Assembly: GCF_000150955.2 (NCBI RefSeq)
Contig: NC_011669.1
Span: forward strand, 759,667 to 823,666
Source of the DNA: Phaeodactylum tricornutum CCAP 1055/1
Taxonomy: Eukaryota > Bacillariophyta > Bacillariophyceae > Surirellales > Neidiaceae
Reading direction: 5' to 3'
Length of the DNA stretch: 64,000 bases
Below, piece by piece: positions 48,970-60,574 of the stretch (positions are counted from its first letter, which is position 1; every line of letters starts with the position of its first letter). Made by a program: the position numbers and the translations under genes. A model generated the notes under the pieces. The model was given only the letters and a program-made list of their open reading frames with translations, ran no database searches and was not told the DNA's origin.

Positions 48970-51900
48970 ATGGCTCCGTCGATACCCAAGGCCGCCGCCA
49001 CCGCCGCCGTCACGAACGGCAGCCGCGGTGCAAAGAATCTCAAACAGGGCAATTTGTTTTCCTTCTTTACGACATCCCGCAAGAGCTCCGCAACGACCAA
49101 GCCGTCGTCACCGTCCGTACCTCTCGAATCTACCAACGCTCCCGTCCCCGGTGACACCAAACCCTCCACCGACGCGACGACTCACTCCCCAAAGTCCACC
49201 ACGAAACGTCCGTTGACGCCCCCGTTGCGGGTAGGGGATGTCCTCCAGGTCTACTGGCCGGACGACAAAGCCTACTACCAAGGCACGTTGGTCCAGATAC
49301 GGCGTGCGACGTCGGCGCCGCTCCACTGCATCGATTACGGAGACGGACAAGCCCCGGAATGGATCGATCTCAACACGACCCAGTACCAACGCGTCTCCAA
49401 CGACAATCAGCAGCAGAATATCGACAACAATAACAACCGAAATCAGCACAAGCGACGACGTATTCCGGAACCCGACGAGCCAGACGAAGAAGCCGAATTC
49501 GAGTTTTCGGGAGACTTGGAAGAACCCGAGAGTTGCGCCGACGAAGACGACGAGTCGGCCTACGAGCAAGACGAACAGAACGATAACGACGACGAGAATG
49601 AGGATCAGTGGATGGTCACCGACGACGAAGATGAAGCACCGCGCAAACCCAAGCGTCACAGTGTATCATCCCGCAGACCCTCACTCTCCAAGTCCCGTCC
49701 AACACCCTCCGTGACCGTCACGGCACACCCGCCAGCTGCCCCTCATCAGACACCGGCCCGACCCGACGTTTCCACCACTCCTTCCGGACCAAAGCGGAAC
49801 CCACCGCACGTGACACCTTCCCTGGCGGGGGCTTCGCTCGCAACCAACACTCAACCGTACCCTTCACCCTCCCTCGCCGCTACCCCCTCCCCTACCCACG
49901 CTACCCAAACCAAAGGCAAGCCTCCCATGTTCGAAAAAGGTGTCGTCAACATTGCGGGTTCCCATGCCCATAACCATTTACCATTTCTCCAGAATCCCCG
50001 CGACGCCCAGGGACGCACTCCGGACCACCCGGACTACGACCGTCGGACACTCAAGGTCAATTCCCGAGACTGGCTCAACGTCACGGGCGGAAACATGACC
50101 GACGCCGTCCAACAGTGGTGGGACCTCAAAGCCCGCTACGCCGATACCGTCCTCCTCTTCAAAACCGGAAAATTCTACGAAATGTTCCACGCTGACGCCG
50201 ACGTGGGCGTCCAAGTCTGCGGACTGCTCTACATGAAGGGACACGTCGCCCACGCCGGCTTTCCGGAAATATCCTACGGACCCATGGCGGATCAACTCGT
50301 CCGCGCCGGCTACAAGGTAGCCCGTGTTGAACAGACCGAAACACCCGATGCCCTCGCGGTACGCAAAAAGGCACACCACCGACGGAACGGACCCGCCCCC
50401 AAAGTCGTCAATCGCGAAGTCTGCTCCATACTTACGCTCGGCACCCGCACCTTTGGCTATCTCGACGATGACACGCACATTGCCACTGGTCAAGGCGGCG
50501 TGGGACCCCTCCTGGCGATTCGGGAAACGCTCGTGGACCAAGGGGAACGGCAAGATGACGTAGAGGTGGAAGTGCAGCAGGCGCCCGTTTGCGAGTACGG
50601 TATCACTCTTGTCGATGCAGTTCACGGGGTCGTGACGATTGGACAGTTTGCCGATGATGTACGCCGGTCCCGGATGGATACTCTCTTGACCAATTTTGCA
50701 CCCTCCGAGGTACGTAGCTGACGTTTGCTTGTCCGCGCGGACAGCATTCCGGGATTGGTTTTTCCAATCCATTTGTTACTCTGATGTTTCTCACACAATC
50801 GCAAATTTGTTGTGGGCGCTCGACAGATTCTGGTAGAGGGCGGTCCCAATGGTGCATCCGATACTCTCTTGTCGCTAATTCGGACGGCCCAGAAAACCTC
50901 GCTCCAGTCTACGCGTTTGGAAATCATTCGGGCCACGGAGCAATTCCCGCAGTCCACCGCACTGGATCCGGAGATTCGCCGCAAGCTCGACCGTCCGTTG
51001 TCGCAGATTCATCCCTGGGATGTGTCGGAGACTCTGGACGAGCTGCATCGCCGACGATATTATCCGCGCGCTTCGAAGCAACAAACCGATCACGTGAGTG
51101 TAAGCCGCTGGCCGGCCGTGCTGCGGGCCGCGGTGGAAGGCGGGGCCACCCTGGCCTTATCAAGTTTTGGCGCCGTCTTGTTTTACTTGCAGCGGAATCT
51201 TGTGGACGGTGAGCTACTTTCCATGGGTGTCGTCAAAGCCTATATTCCACCGTCCTCGTCGACAGTCACGGAAGAGTCACCCAGCCGTATTCAGACAATG
51301 GCCGAACGCGACAGTTGGAGTGAAGCTGGTGTTGACATCGACGATCAGCGCACTACGGCACCTTTGTCAACGAAGACTTCGCCAAACGTTACACAGGCAA
51401 CACAAGATCCTGTGCCCATGCAGTTTGAGATGGTCGAAGCCATTAATATCGAAAACGATATCAATCACATGGCACTGGATGGAACGACTTTACACAACCT
51501 CGAGATATTGTACAACTCCGTCGACCACAAAGCCAACGGTAGTCTGTGGTCCAAAATCAACCTTACCAAGACTCCGCACGGATCCCGGTTGCTTCGTGCA
51601 TGGTTGCTCCGTCCTTTGTTCCGCCGAGCGGACATTGATCGACGGGCCGATGCTGTGCAGGAACTCGTGTCGGGAGGAGCCGGCATGGCCTTATCGGAAG
51701 CGCGGTCTGTTCTCGCCAAGTGTGGAGACATTGAGCGATTATTGAGCCGGGTCCACAGTATGAGTGGAATGACCCGGATTCCCGGGGAAGAAGACGATGC
51801 AGACGACGGGAGCAGTTACTATCCGAGCGACCGCGCGGTGTTGTACGAAACATCCACCTATACAAAACGCAAGGTTGGCGACTTCTCCAAAGTGCTAAAA

Positions 51901-53528
51901 GGGTTGCAGCACGCAACACAGATTCCGGAGCTCTTTGACGGCATCGAAATACAAAGTGGGCTGCTGAGCAAAATCGTGCGCTTTACAGATCAGGGTGGGT
52001 GTTTTCCCAATATGATCCAGGAACTTGAATGGTTCTTTGAAAACTTTGATCTTGACCAGGCTGCCAAGGGATTCTTCGAACCATCCCGCGGAATCGATGA
52101 TCTGTATGACCAGGCTTGTGACGCCATCGCGCACATTCAGTCCGAACTGAACGATTACAAGGAGGAAATGTGCAGCACCTACTTGCAACCCCGGTCTGCC
52201 GCCAGATCGTCCTGGAAATACATCAATACCAAGCCCGAGTCAAAAGAAAAGTACACAATCGAACTTCCAGCCAGCGTACGCGTTCCAGATAACTTCATTC
52301 TCAAGGGAAAACGTGGGAGCGGCACCAAGCAGATGAATCGATACAGAACGGCGCAATTAGAGCACTTTGTCCAGGAGTTCGAAAACGCGTATGAAGTACA
52401 AAAGAAACGCAAGGCTCGAGGCATGCAACTTATATTTGCCAAATTTGATTCAATGCGGTCCTTGTGGGCTGCTGCTGCCCAAGCTACATCGTTGTTGGAT
52501 GCGATAGGGGCGCTAGCCCAGACGGCTTCGAAACCCGGCTATACACGAGCCAAGATCCTGGATTGTCCGCAACATGCTTCCCCGACTATTCGAGTGACGG
52601 GCGGGCGACACCCTTGTATTGAAAGTTCGATTGGATCCAACGATTTTATCCCCAACGATCTTTCGTTGGGCACGGAAACGTCGCAAGACAACGCCTCCCG
52701 AGTGCTTTTACTTAGCGGACCCAATATGGGTGGGAAAAGCACGCTTTTACGACAGACTTGTTTGATTTCGATACTTGCCCAGATTGGTTGCTTCGTTCCG
52801 GCCGAAGACTGCGCGTTGACTCCGATAGATCGCATCTATACTCGACTAGGTGCCACCGACCGTATTCTATTAGGACAATCGACATTCTTTGTGGAGGTAA
52901 GCGACACTCTGCTCTGATGCACTCAGCCGAGTCTTTCCCACTTGTTAACTCGCATACTCTGTTCTTCTTGTCAATGTAGTTAGCGGAGACCGCCGCTGCT
53001 CTTCGAGGAGCGACACGTCGCAGTCTGGTAATAATGGATGAGCTTGGCCGAGGAACCAGTACTTTTGACGGTACCGCGATTGCGAGCTCCGTTGTCAAAC
53101 ACCTTGTCGATCGAAGCAAATGCTTGAGCCTGTTTGCAACTCACTACCACTCCTTGTTGGAAGAATGGAAACATAATAGGAACGTACGGCTCGGACATAT
53201 GGAGTGCATCGTCGAAAATGGTATCACTACTTCTCGGCCTGAGAATGAAGAAAAAGACGAAAGTACAATTACTTTTCTATATACGCTCGGCGAGGGGGTT
53301 TGTCCCAAGTCGTTTGGCATAAATGTGGCTCGCCTGGCCGGCTTACCAGAAGATGTCTTGTCGAACGCTAAGCGCATTAGTTCCGAATTTGAGCAGGAGG
53401 TCAATGGCAATGGGTCGAGTTCCTTCACTCCATGTAATGGCGTTGTGCGAAGGAGCCACATCACCAAAGCTATAGAAGCTGGCGATTGGGCGAAAGTCTC
53501 AGATATGTGGCAAAGCTTACAAGTTTAA
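48970..53528 (+). CDS. MSH6: DNA mismatch repair protein MSH6
   Basis: Partner of MSH2 in MutS-alpha, recognising base mismatches in the nucleus. Three exons: 48970-50709, 50827-52896, 52980-53528, with introns of 117 and 83 bases (GTACGT...GACAG; GTAAGC...TGTAG), all at codon boundaries; 1452 residues. Residues 26-33 (QGNLFSFF) are a perfect PCNA-binding box. A Tudor-like domain follows (about 88-140, VGDVLQVYWPDDKAYYQGTL), as in plant MSH6, where animals have PWWP. After an acidic linker comes the MutS core, with the mismatch-wedging Phe-x-Glu motif in KTGKFYEMF (about 397-405). The ATPase has GPNMGGKST near 1211 and the signature MDELGRGTST near 1289. Exon 1 is much richer in GC than the later exons. 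Tail to tail with SF3B3 (34 bases). Confidence 0.97.
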
Positions 53529-53562
53529 AAATGTTGCGATTAACTGTAAAGCAAGAGGATCC

Positions 53563-56500
53563 TTAAAGCAATGCGTTACGTGTATCTTCTAGCTTTTTCA
53601 TGATTTCACCAACGGTACGATCTAGTTTCTCGGCAATTTTGTTCTGCTTTTCGGGTCCCAGAGAGTTGAAAGCATCGCACAAATCACCGTCTACCACGTG
53701 CATCATTGGAGCATAATATGAGCGATACGACTGAGGATCGCGTCCCGTCGGCCGGGAAGCGTCCCCGCGAAGCTCAGACTCCAATTGACTGTAAAAATCA
53801 ACGTCGTTACGATTCGTGAAAGGAACGAACGCGCCAATACGGCCCGAAACTGTCACGTAAATAAGAGATTCTGCACCCCCTGCAACCAAAGAAGAGCGAG
53901 TCATGCTTGTCACCACTTCTCCGACGTAATACTGACACAGCAGCTCAAGCTTCGGGATCATGTCTTCCCGTGACGAGTCCCAGAGCGCGCGCTGCCCGGT
54001 TACATCAATAGCAGAAGTGTCCGCACCTCGTGGCAATCGCATTACTGATATATTTCCGAATTTGTCTCCGACCGCGACAGTGTTCCAATCAAGAAGTTCT
54101 TGGCAGACGATAGGTCGAGGACTAGCATCGTTCGCAATCAGAACCAGCCGGTTTGCTGACACGTCGTAGCGAACAATTTGAATGGATTGCATCATGTCAC
54201 CGATGTAGGCACGCTCTCCGACTGTCTGGACAGTCTTGACAAACGTTGGGAAATTGCGTAGTTCGCTTTTTCGTAAAAGCTGGCGCTTGCCCATTTCGTA
54301 GAGGCGTAAAGTCGTTCCAATTCCGACGAGAAGCCGGCCCTGAAAATGAGCCAGGGAAAGGACAGGACCGTCGTCCACCGAAGTTCGATGCAAAAGCTGA
54401 AAACGGTCTCCGTTGACGATACGATAAATCACGATGTGACTCGAATCCTGCTTCAACGGGTGCATAGTCATTCCGGTTACAGTTCCAACAGCGAGCAAGG
54501 GTTCACCACCTTTTGAGTGAAACCGGACCGACGCACAGCATAGTGCCGCTTCGTTTCGTCCCATTTCTATACAATCAAGCGTAGTGCATGAGTTCGAAGG
54601 ATCGAGCAACCTAACACACGATCCCCAATGTCCTGGACTGGACGGAACGGGCCCACGAATACTGGTTCGTCTCATTGCCTTTTCTTCTTCATCATCTTCG
54701 TCGTCGCCCTGATTTAGGTCTTCTTTTCTTCCTTCGTCATCACTGTCTACGTCCATGGCATCGTCCTCTTTGCCGCCTGTTTTTTCCCCTTTACCTTCGC
54801 CAGAAGGATCGAAACCCATGGATTTCTTTTCATCAAAACCATATTCGTTGCAATCACTTTCAACAACGACCAAAACGACCTTGCGTTCTTGTGCGTTCGA
54901 AGGAGTCGCTGACATGAGGGTCATCTGACGAGGGGTGTAGCGGAGTGGAATCTTGTTGGTATTAAAGGCTTCGTCATCGCCACCTTCCATACCTGACGAC
55001 TCAATGGACAAAATGCGAAGCGTTTTCCCAGCGGTCGCGACAATCCCTTCGCTCACGGCATCAGAACTGAAGGAGCAGCCATGGTCCAGGGGGGCGTACG
55101 ACAACGGTGCCATAATATGTTTTCCAGAAGCAGCATCGCGGCGCGTAATCCAAGGACGTGACGACAACAGAAGTGTCGCCGGGTTGGACTCCAACGAAAT
55201 TCGCGATACTGCTACTGGGCGAGCGCCTAGAAAGCGACGCGTTGGACTCGTACCAATCGACCCCGTGATTGGATCAATGCTCGCTCGCAACGAGCTACCA
55301 TCGTCTAAACCAATAATGAGGGTCAAATCATCGACATTGGCATTGCTATTGGCTACACCTGCATTCATCATTTGTAATGCAACCGAATGAGGACGGGCTT
55401 TCAAAGCGGTACTACTGCGTTGAGACAAAATTTTGGTTTTGTCCGGCTCCAAGCTAATTACGCGGACCGTTTGATCGCGGCAGCCAACCACCGCGAACAG
55501 ACTCCGACTACGACCTTTCGGAATAGTCCCTACATCCAAACAACAGACATCCGCTCCCATCTCTCTCGTCGCGCTTTCCATCAGATTGCCACTCATTGGA
55601 TCCAATTCGAAGTAGATAATTTCTCCACCAGCTAACGCGACAATTACTTGACTCTCGTTGGCGCTCGCACACTCGATGCGTTTGAGACCAGGACAATGCC
55701 ACTGTTTGGCCTGACCATTTTGAATGTGCCGGACTCCGACGGGATGCACTTGGCACAAGGCACCGTCGCTCCCTAGCGCCGAACAGGCCAGTGTGGGAGA
55801 GTTTGTCAGGAAACCAGATTCTTTACCAACTTCTTCGACTGTTTCACCGACACTTAGGACAAGTGTGGCATCAGCAAAGCTAACAACAATGAATTGGTCT
55901 AATTTCTTGCCGCCTGCAGTGTTCCCAGTACCGATAGTAAAAATAGCCCCCGGTACGCCGGGCAATTCACTAACTGCGAGCTCAGTGACGGACGCACCGT
56001 GGCGTGTTACTCGCAACGCACTCGTCGGACCTGAGCCTGTCAACGCGTAAATCTGCGGACTGACTTCATTGCCGGCCAGTTCCCCCACCAGAACACCAGT
56101 CGTCGGGGAAGGATTGTCCAAGGAGTGAATTTTTCGCAAATTTTGCAACACAGTTGGCACGAATTTAGAAGCAATTTCAGATGCTAATGCCGTCGTCAAT
56201 ACTGTGCTACCACTGGCGGTCAATGCCTTGGTCGCCTCATCACTGGTATTTTTTGGAGCGTCAGGCAAATCAATGCGTTCAAACTGATACAAGTGATGAT
56301 CGCCAAACGAAGCTGCGGCAAAAAGCATGCCCAACTTGCTCACATTTAATGCGTTCACGTTGGGCAAAGTATCCAGAAGAGCAATTTCCATCCCAACCAC
56401 TTTGGTCTTGTCAGGTTCGTTTAACTGAACTATAATTTTGTAAACATCCCCCAGTTCTGACTGGGCCAAGGCAAAAAATTTCGATTTCTTTTGGCGATGT

Positions 56501-57525
56501 ACAACAATGCTCGTGATGAGAATGCCCTTGTCGGACGGATGGAGTTCACGACGGGGGATGGAACATGCTAGGTTACGAATATGGTTGGAGGACGTGGACG
56601 CGGCTTCGTGTACGTATTCCACCCAATCTTCGCCTCCCACCAGGACTCCGCCGGGCCCGTCGGCACCACCAGGCAGGGCCGCCAAACAGCATGCAGATCG
56701 GTGTGTCGTTGTCGCCCATCGGCGACTTACATGATTTAGACCCAAGTCTAATTCGTAATAAGCAAGTTGCTTTTCCACTGCGGACGCAGTCCACGTCGTG
56801 GCAGCCGCGTCTTCTTGTTCCGGGTACTGTAATTCCAAAGCGGCAAAAATTGGGTTGTCGTAGCCGTTGTCTATACCAACGACATCAAACGTAATAGTCC
56901 TGGCCCGATGCGCTTCCAACGGACTCGCCACCAGCGAAGTCGCGGCATTCTCGGCACTACGATTGTTCAAAACGTAAACCAGTTTGCGTTTTTCCGTAGC
57001 CGCCACGAGTACGGCTCGTCCTTTGGGATCACTCGCGACGTACTGTCCCGGCGTCGCACGCCGACAGGCTGTTTTGCCAAACACGGCGCAATGCAGAATC
57101 TTGCAGGTGCTGTTTAGAAAATCTAGAATAGACAAGGCCCCACTATCGGCTGTAACGGCAAGAACGTCGCGTTTTTCTCCCGGAAAGCGTACCACCGCAC
57201 AAGAACGAAGTACACTGCGGGTTTCCACACGCAAAATTAACTTGATCACCGTTTTGCTTGTAGCGTTGCTGGCGTCGTCCTCACCGTCCGCGTCTTCGGT
57301 CACCACTGTCACAATCCTGTAAATTTCAATCATACCCCCGGCCTTAAGTGCGGCAATTTCGTGTCGACCCACGTCGGTGAACTCGCCCGTGACCGAAGTC
57401 AAAATAGCCGTAGCCGGTTGCAGACGTACATCCAACAGCTTCATGGCAATAGAATGCGTCGGAACTGCGGGTGCATCGTCATCAGTGACGCCAGCACCGG
57501 TAGCTGCAGTAGCGTTGGGCGCCAT
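53563..57525 (-). CDS. SF3B3: splicing factor 3B subunit 3 (SF3b130/RSE1)
   Basis: Large triple-propeller protein of the U2 snRNP SF3b complex, holding SF3B1 at the branch site. 1320 residues from ATG 57525, single exon; other species have about 1200-1220. The N-terminus (RLQPATAILTSVTGEFTDVG), CRRATPGQYVASDPKGRAVL, YELDLGLNHVSRRW, GGADGPGGVLV and the end (VVDGDLCDAFNSLGPEKQNK, then LDRTVGEIMKKLED) follow SF3B3 rather than its relatives DDB1 or CPSF160. Extra length comes mainly from an acidic insert at about 900-965 (MDVDSDDEGRKEDLNQGDDE). No introns were needed. Confidence 0.95.
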   Translation of the reverse strand: MAPNATAATGAGVTDDDAPAVPTHSIAMKLLDVRLQPATAILTSVTGEFTDVGRHEIAALKAGGMIEIYRIVTVVTEDADGEDDASNATSKTVIKLILRVETRSVLRSCAVVRFPGEKRDVLAVTADSGALSILDFLNSTCKILHCAVFGKTACRRATPGQYVASDPKGRAVLVAATEKRKLVYVLNNRSAENAATSLVASPLEAHRARTITFDVVGIDNGYDNPIFAALELQYPEQEDAAATTWTASAVEKQLAYYELDLGLNHVSRRWATTTHRSACCLAALPGGADGPGGVLVGGEDWVEYVHEAASTSSNHIRNLACSIPRRELHPSDKGILITSIVVHRQKKSKFFALAQSELGDVYKIIVQLNEPDKTKVVGMEIALLDTLPNVNALNVSKLGMLFAAASFGDHHLYQFERIDLPDAPKNTSDEATKALTASGSTVLTTALASEIASKFVPTVLQNLRKIHSLDNPSPTTGVLVGELAGNEVSPQIYALTGSGPTSALRVTRHGASVTELAVSELPGVPGAIFTIGTGNTAGGKKLDQFIVVSFADATLVLSVGETVEEVGKESGFLTNSPTLACSALGSDGALCQVHPVGVRHIQNGQAKQWHCPGLKRIECASANESQVIVALAGGEIIYFELDPMSGNLMESATREMGADVCCLDVGTIPKGRSRSLFAVVGCRDQTVRVISLEPDKTKILSQRSSTALKARPHSVALQMMNAGVANSNANVDDLTLIIGLDDGSSLRASIDPITGSIGTSPTRRFLGARPVAVSRISLESNPATLLLSSRPWITRRDAASGKHIMAPLSYAPLDHGCSFSSDAVSEGIVATAGKTLRILSIESSGMEGGDDEAFNTNKIPLRYTPRQMTLMSATPSNAQERKVVLVVVESDCNEYGFDEKKSMGFDPSGEGKGEKTGGKEDDAMDVDSDDEGRKEDLNQGDDEDDEEEKAMRRTSIRGPVPSSPGHWGSCVRLLDPSNSCTTLDCIEMGRNEAALCCASVRFHSKGGEPLLAVGTVTGMTMHPLKQDSSHIVIYRIVNGDRFQLLHRTSVDDGPVLSLAHFQGRLLVGIGTTLRLYEMGKRQLLRKSELRNFPTFVKTVQTVGERAYIGDMMQSIQIVRYDVSANRLVLIANDASPRPIVCQELLDWNTVAVGDKFGNISVMRLPRGADTSAIDVTGQRALWDSSREDMIPKLELLCQYYVGEVVTSMTRSSLVAGGAESLIYVTVSGRIGAFVPFTNRNDVDFYSQLESELRGDASRPTGRDPQSYRSYYAPMMHVVDGDLCDAFNSLGPEKQNKIAEKLDRTVGEIMKKLEDTRNALL

Positions 57526-59248
57526 GCAAAAGTACAAAGTTGAACAAATATCTCAAGATCACCAAAATGAGGACCCCCACTCACAGTCAGTGAAGTACCG
57601 CAACAATTAGTTCCACAACCAAGACCCCCTCTACCCGTACGCTGGAAATACGCATCGAACGAGGTAGCAAAAAATAGGTATGTACTTGATACGTCGTTCG
57701 CGGGGCCGAATGTGGCAGCCCCAATGCTATGGTACCATAGGGCTCGCCACGGCCGCCAGCTAGACTAGAATACTATCAACCGATGATCGAATTCGAATGA
57801 GTCGATTCCCCTCTGATACTTTTTGTCTTCATCAGAAGACATCCGCGTCACAAGTCCGTTCATCAGGCATTTGACAAATACAGTCTTCTGAGTTGTACTA
57901 GCACCATACAAACTATGCTAGACAGTTAGGCATTCTAAGGATGGATCCAAAAGCCTCTCTACAGTTTTAATAAAAATAAAACACTTGATAGTATTGGAAA
58001 TACACTTTGCTCGTTCTCTACAAAACACCACTATTGTCCAACTACAATTGTTGCAGACCGAGATCTTTTACACTCCGTTGTAAGAAGACAAAGGAAAGTT
58101 TGAGTCGCTATTGATCACAGCAACTTACAGTTAGGAGTTTCCTCACAGATAACGTAAATTGAAGGGAAACAGACGAGCAGTCAAACTTTGCCAATTACCG
58201 ACCGGAAGGTGTGCAAACGTCCCGTCTAACTTCTAACTAAGAAGTCCGAGGTTCAAGAGAACAAGCCGTTCCCTTACTGTCCCCTCGGACTACTGCGAAC
58301 AAGATGGAATCGGTAATGCAATGGTTAATTATAGCGAGACTGTATGTCTCTGTAAATTTGACGCTTCAAGCATGTCATAACGCTTCTTGAATAGCATGGT
58401 GAATGCAATCAATGAGATTCAAGAGGCCAACGGGCTTGGAGGTACATATTTTTCAAAAATATTCGAAAGTCCTCGTATTGCCAAGGGTCTCGCTCTTCGT
58501 TTCCATCAGTTGAGAATCGACGCATCTCGTCGGAAACCATTTTCAGAATACAGATACACTAACAATTCTCATACGCACTTCAGAAGGCGAGTGCGTTTAC
58601 CATACAATACTCCGGCAGAGATTAGACCTATGTTCAGGCGGCACTGCCGAGGAAGTGCCACTTTTCCGTTTTGTGAAATTACAAATTAACCGTAATGAAA
58701 CAGTAGGAGTGAAACTGGCATTGAATTATTTATGTATATATATAGCATCTTTAAGTCAGGAGGAACGAGACACATTTGTCTGTCATTCAAGTGTCGTTTT
58801 TTTTGAAAAGGATGCTCTTATCATTAAGTGTAAAATGAGGCTGTCGGAGTTTCAAAATTTTGGTAGCCGTCTCGATCGAACTACTCCAAATTGTCGTGTC
58901 ACGTCACATCAGATATGATATTCGACAAATGAAGCTGGTATAAGTGATCTGTCTTTTTACAACGATATGACTGTCGTATAATATCTATAAAGAGTAAAAA
59001 CTGACTATTTATTTTATTAAAAAACAGGAAGGGCAAGCAGCTGGCAGACAATCTGAGAGTTTCCTCCGGAAGAGCAAATCAAAATTAACCGGTCTCTCAG
59101 TCCTGCTTCTGGCTTCGACAAGAAGGAGTTATTAACACGATACAGAAGGCGTCAAAAATGTGAAAAATCTAGAGCATCCACAATCTCGGATACGCTTTCT
59201 CTACAAAAGTGACCACAAGGAAAGATACCGCATTAATTTGACTTCCCC
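57526..59248. other. 1.7-kb spacer
   Basis: No confident gene. A TTACAGT motif lies at 58125-58131, and a 9-bp inverted repeat AGTCCGAGG / CCTCGGACT (58243-58251 and 58283-58291) encloses 31 bases. A plus-strand frame at 58396-58689 (MVNAINEIQEANGLGG...) is faintly protein-like but lacks support. The sequence is AT-rich in its right half. The left part is the SF3B3 promoter. Confidence 0.45.
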
Positions 59249-60004
59249 ATGCGGCCTCTAAAACCTGAACAGCTGCTCTCTAGTAGTTTCGAAGTAGACG
59301 AGAAGCCTTGTTTGCTGATTCGTGAGTGTTGTTTGCAAAAAGACGTAAAGAATTCGGATTCGATTCAGCGAGGACCAGCAGTGCAGGCTTCCACGGAATC
59401 TACATCGACCTCTACAGTGTCGTTCCCCCCAAATCATTCACAACGGCGCTTATCTCCACAAGCAACCAGCGCTTCGCGCATTCGCTCACGATTTTTGAAT
59501 CGCCTTGGTATCCATGACGACACCCGAAAAATACCATCACCAGTCCCTCACATGGTTTCATGTCCACGTCGACCGCGTTCAGATTCCTTTTTCTACACTC
59601 TCAAAGCTGACCACGGAAAAGAGGATCCTTCGATTGATGAGAATTGTTTTTCTTCGTCCAGTTTCTCATCTCTGAATGCGCCCTCCTCAAGCTTGGAAAG
59701 CCGGCGTCCCGGCGTGAGTTTCGACGCCTCTGTGACTGTATTTCCAATCCCTGGGCGTTTTGAATACTCGGAACGCATAAGGAATCAGCTCTGGACGCCC
59801 CCGTTGGAAATTCAGATAAATGTTGCTCGTAACATCCACGAATTCGCTGCTGAACAGTGGGACTGGAGACAAATTGCTGACGATGAAGATATGATTCTAT
59901 GGGGTGATGAACGCATTCATCCGGTACATTTTATATTTCGACCAGAACAAGATTTGCGCAGACAATTTTGCAACGTCATGCTAGCACAGCAGCAGCTCCA
60001 ATAG
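59249..60004 (+). CDS. small protein with conserved-looking C-terminal WDWR motif
   Basis: 251 residues, ATG 59249. The N-terminal about 170 residues are Ser/Pro/Arg-rich and probably disordered. The C-terminal block (about 173-235) is compact: GVSFDASVTVFPIPGRFEYS, then RIRNQLWTPPLEIQINVARN, then EFAAEQWDWRQIADDEDM. I recall similar Y-S-x-R-I-R-x-x-L-W ... E-x-x-x-x-A-x-R-N ... F-A-A-E-x-W-D-W-R blocks in other diatom and stramenopile proteins of unknown role. G-V-S-F together with the surrounding basic residues resembles the R-V-x-F docking motif for protein phosphatase 1, but the first position is wrong. Function unknown; no leader or membrane segment. Confidence 0.7.
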   Translation: MRPLKPEQLLSSSFEVDEKPCLLIRECCLQKDVKNSDSIQRGPAVQASTESTSTSTVSFPPNHSQRRLSPQATSASRIRSRFLNRLGIHDDTRKIPSPVPHMVSCPRRPRSDSFFYTLKADHGKEDPSIDENCFSSSSFSSLNAPSSSLESRRPGVSFDASVTVFPIPGRFEYSERIRNQLWTPPLEIQINVARNIHEFAAEQWDWRQIADDEDMILWGDERIHPVHFIFRPEQDLRRQFCNVMLAQQQLQ

Positions 60005-60199
60005 GTGAATGCCGTTCCTTTTCTGGTGTGCAAAGTATATGACATTTGGTGCTTCAAATAAGGCTATCAGCAATAAATGCGCTCAGGGCTTGCTTATTCT
60101 TTTGGCACGGTTGCTACCCTTACATAATTAGTCCGTCTTACCAAATAAACCGAGAAATACCGCAGCCGATGTGCAGCTGCCATCCCTCTGGTGCCTACT

Positions 60200-60544
60200 T
60201 TATCTTGTAATAGCTAAACTTCGTCCGACAAAAAAAACTAACCCATTTGAGCTATCATCACACTTAACGTAAAGACAATTATTCCTCTTCCGAGAAAGTA
60301 GAAGAATGATGGCTTGATCTACGCCGGTACCCAAATGAGGAGAGTTACCACCCAGATCATCCCAGGCCAGCGAAAAGCTAGCCGTTTGTTCACTTATCAC
60401 ATCGTCTATAAAATTTCCAGGAAATACATGCAAAAAAGACGGGAGCACAAATCTTTTTCGAATTGTTTTTCCTAAGCTACTCTTATTGTAAAGACACTCT
60501 CGGACGTCGGTAGGTAATGGGTTGCTCCGTCTTTCAAGACCAGA
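60200..60544 (-). CDS. unassigned open frame, probable exon
   Basis: A 114-codon open frame without an internal ATG before its middle, bounded upstream by TAG at 60545-60547 and ending TAA at 60200. Its composition is clearly protein-like (for example FLHVFPGNFIDDVISEQ and QAIILLLSRKRNNCLYVKCD). It lies directly behind the LAMTOR4-like gene and in the same frame, with only two stops about 30 bases apart between them. It could be the second exon of that gene across a 36-39-base intron, or the 3' exon of a separate small gene. I noted a weak resemblance to proteasome assembly chaperone 4 (strand-helix-strand ending) but would not assign it. Confidence 0.35.
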   Translation of the reverse strand, partial: SGLERRSNPLPTDVRECLYNKSSLGKTIRKRFVLPSFLHVFPGNFIDDVISEQTASFSLAWDDLGGNSPHLGTGVDQAIILLLSRKRNNCLYVKCDDSSNGLVFFVGRSLAITR

Positions 60545-60574
60545 CTATGGATCCGCGATTTTGGTAAATGACAT

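Noticed and set aside
58200-58300. Possible tRNA (anticodon-like stem-loop followed by GTTCAAG)
   Set aside because: No acceptor stem, and no T-stem complementary to the following bases, so the cloverleaf cannot close.
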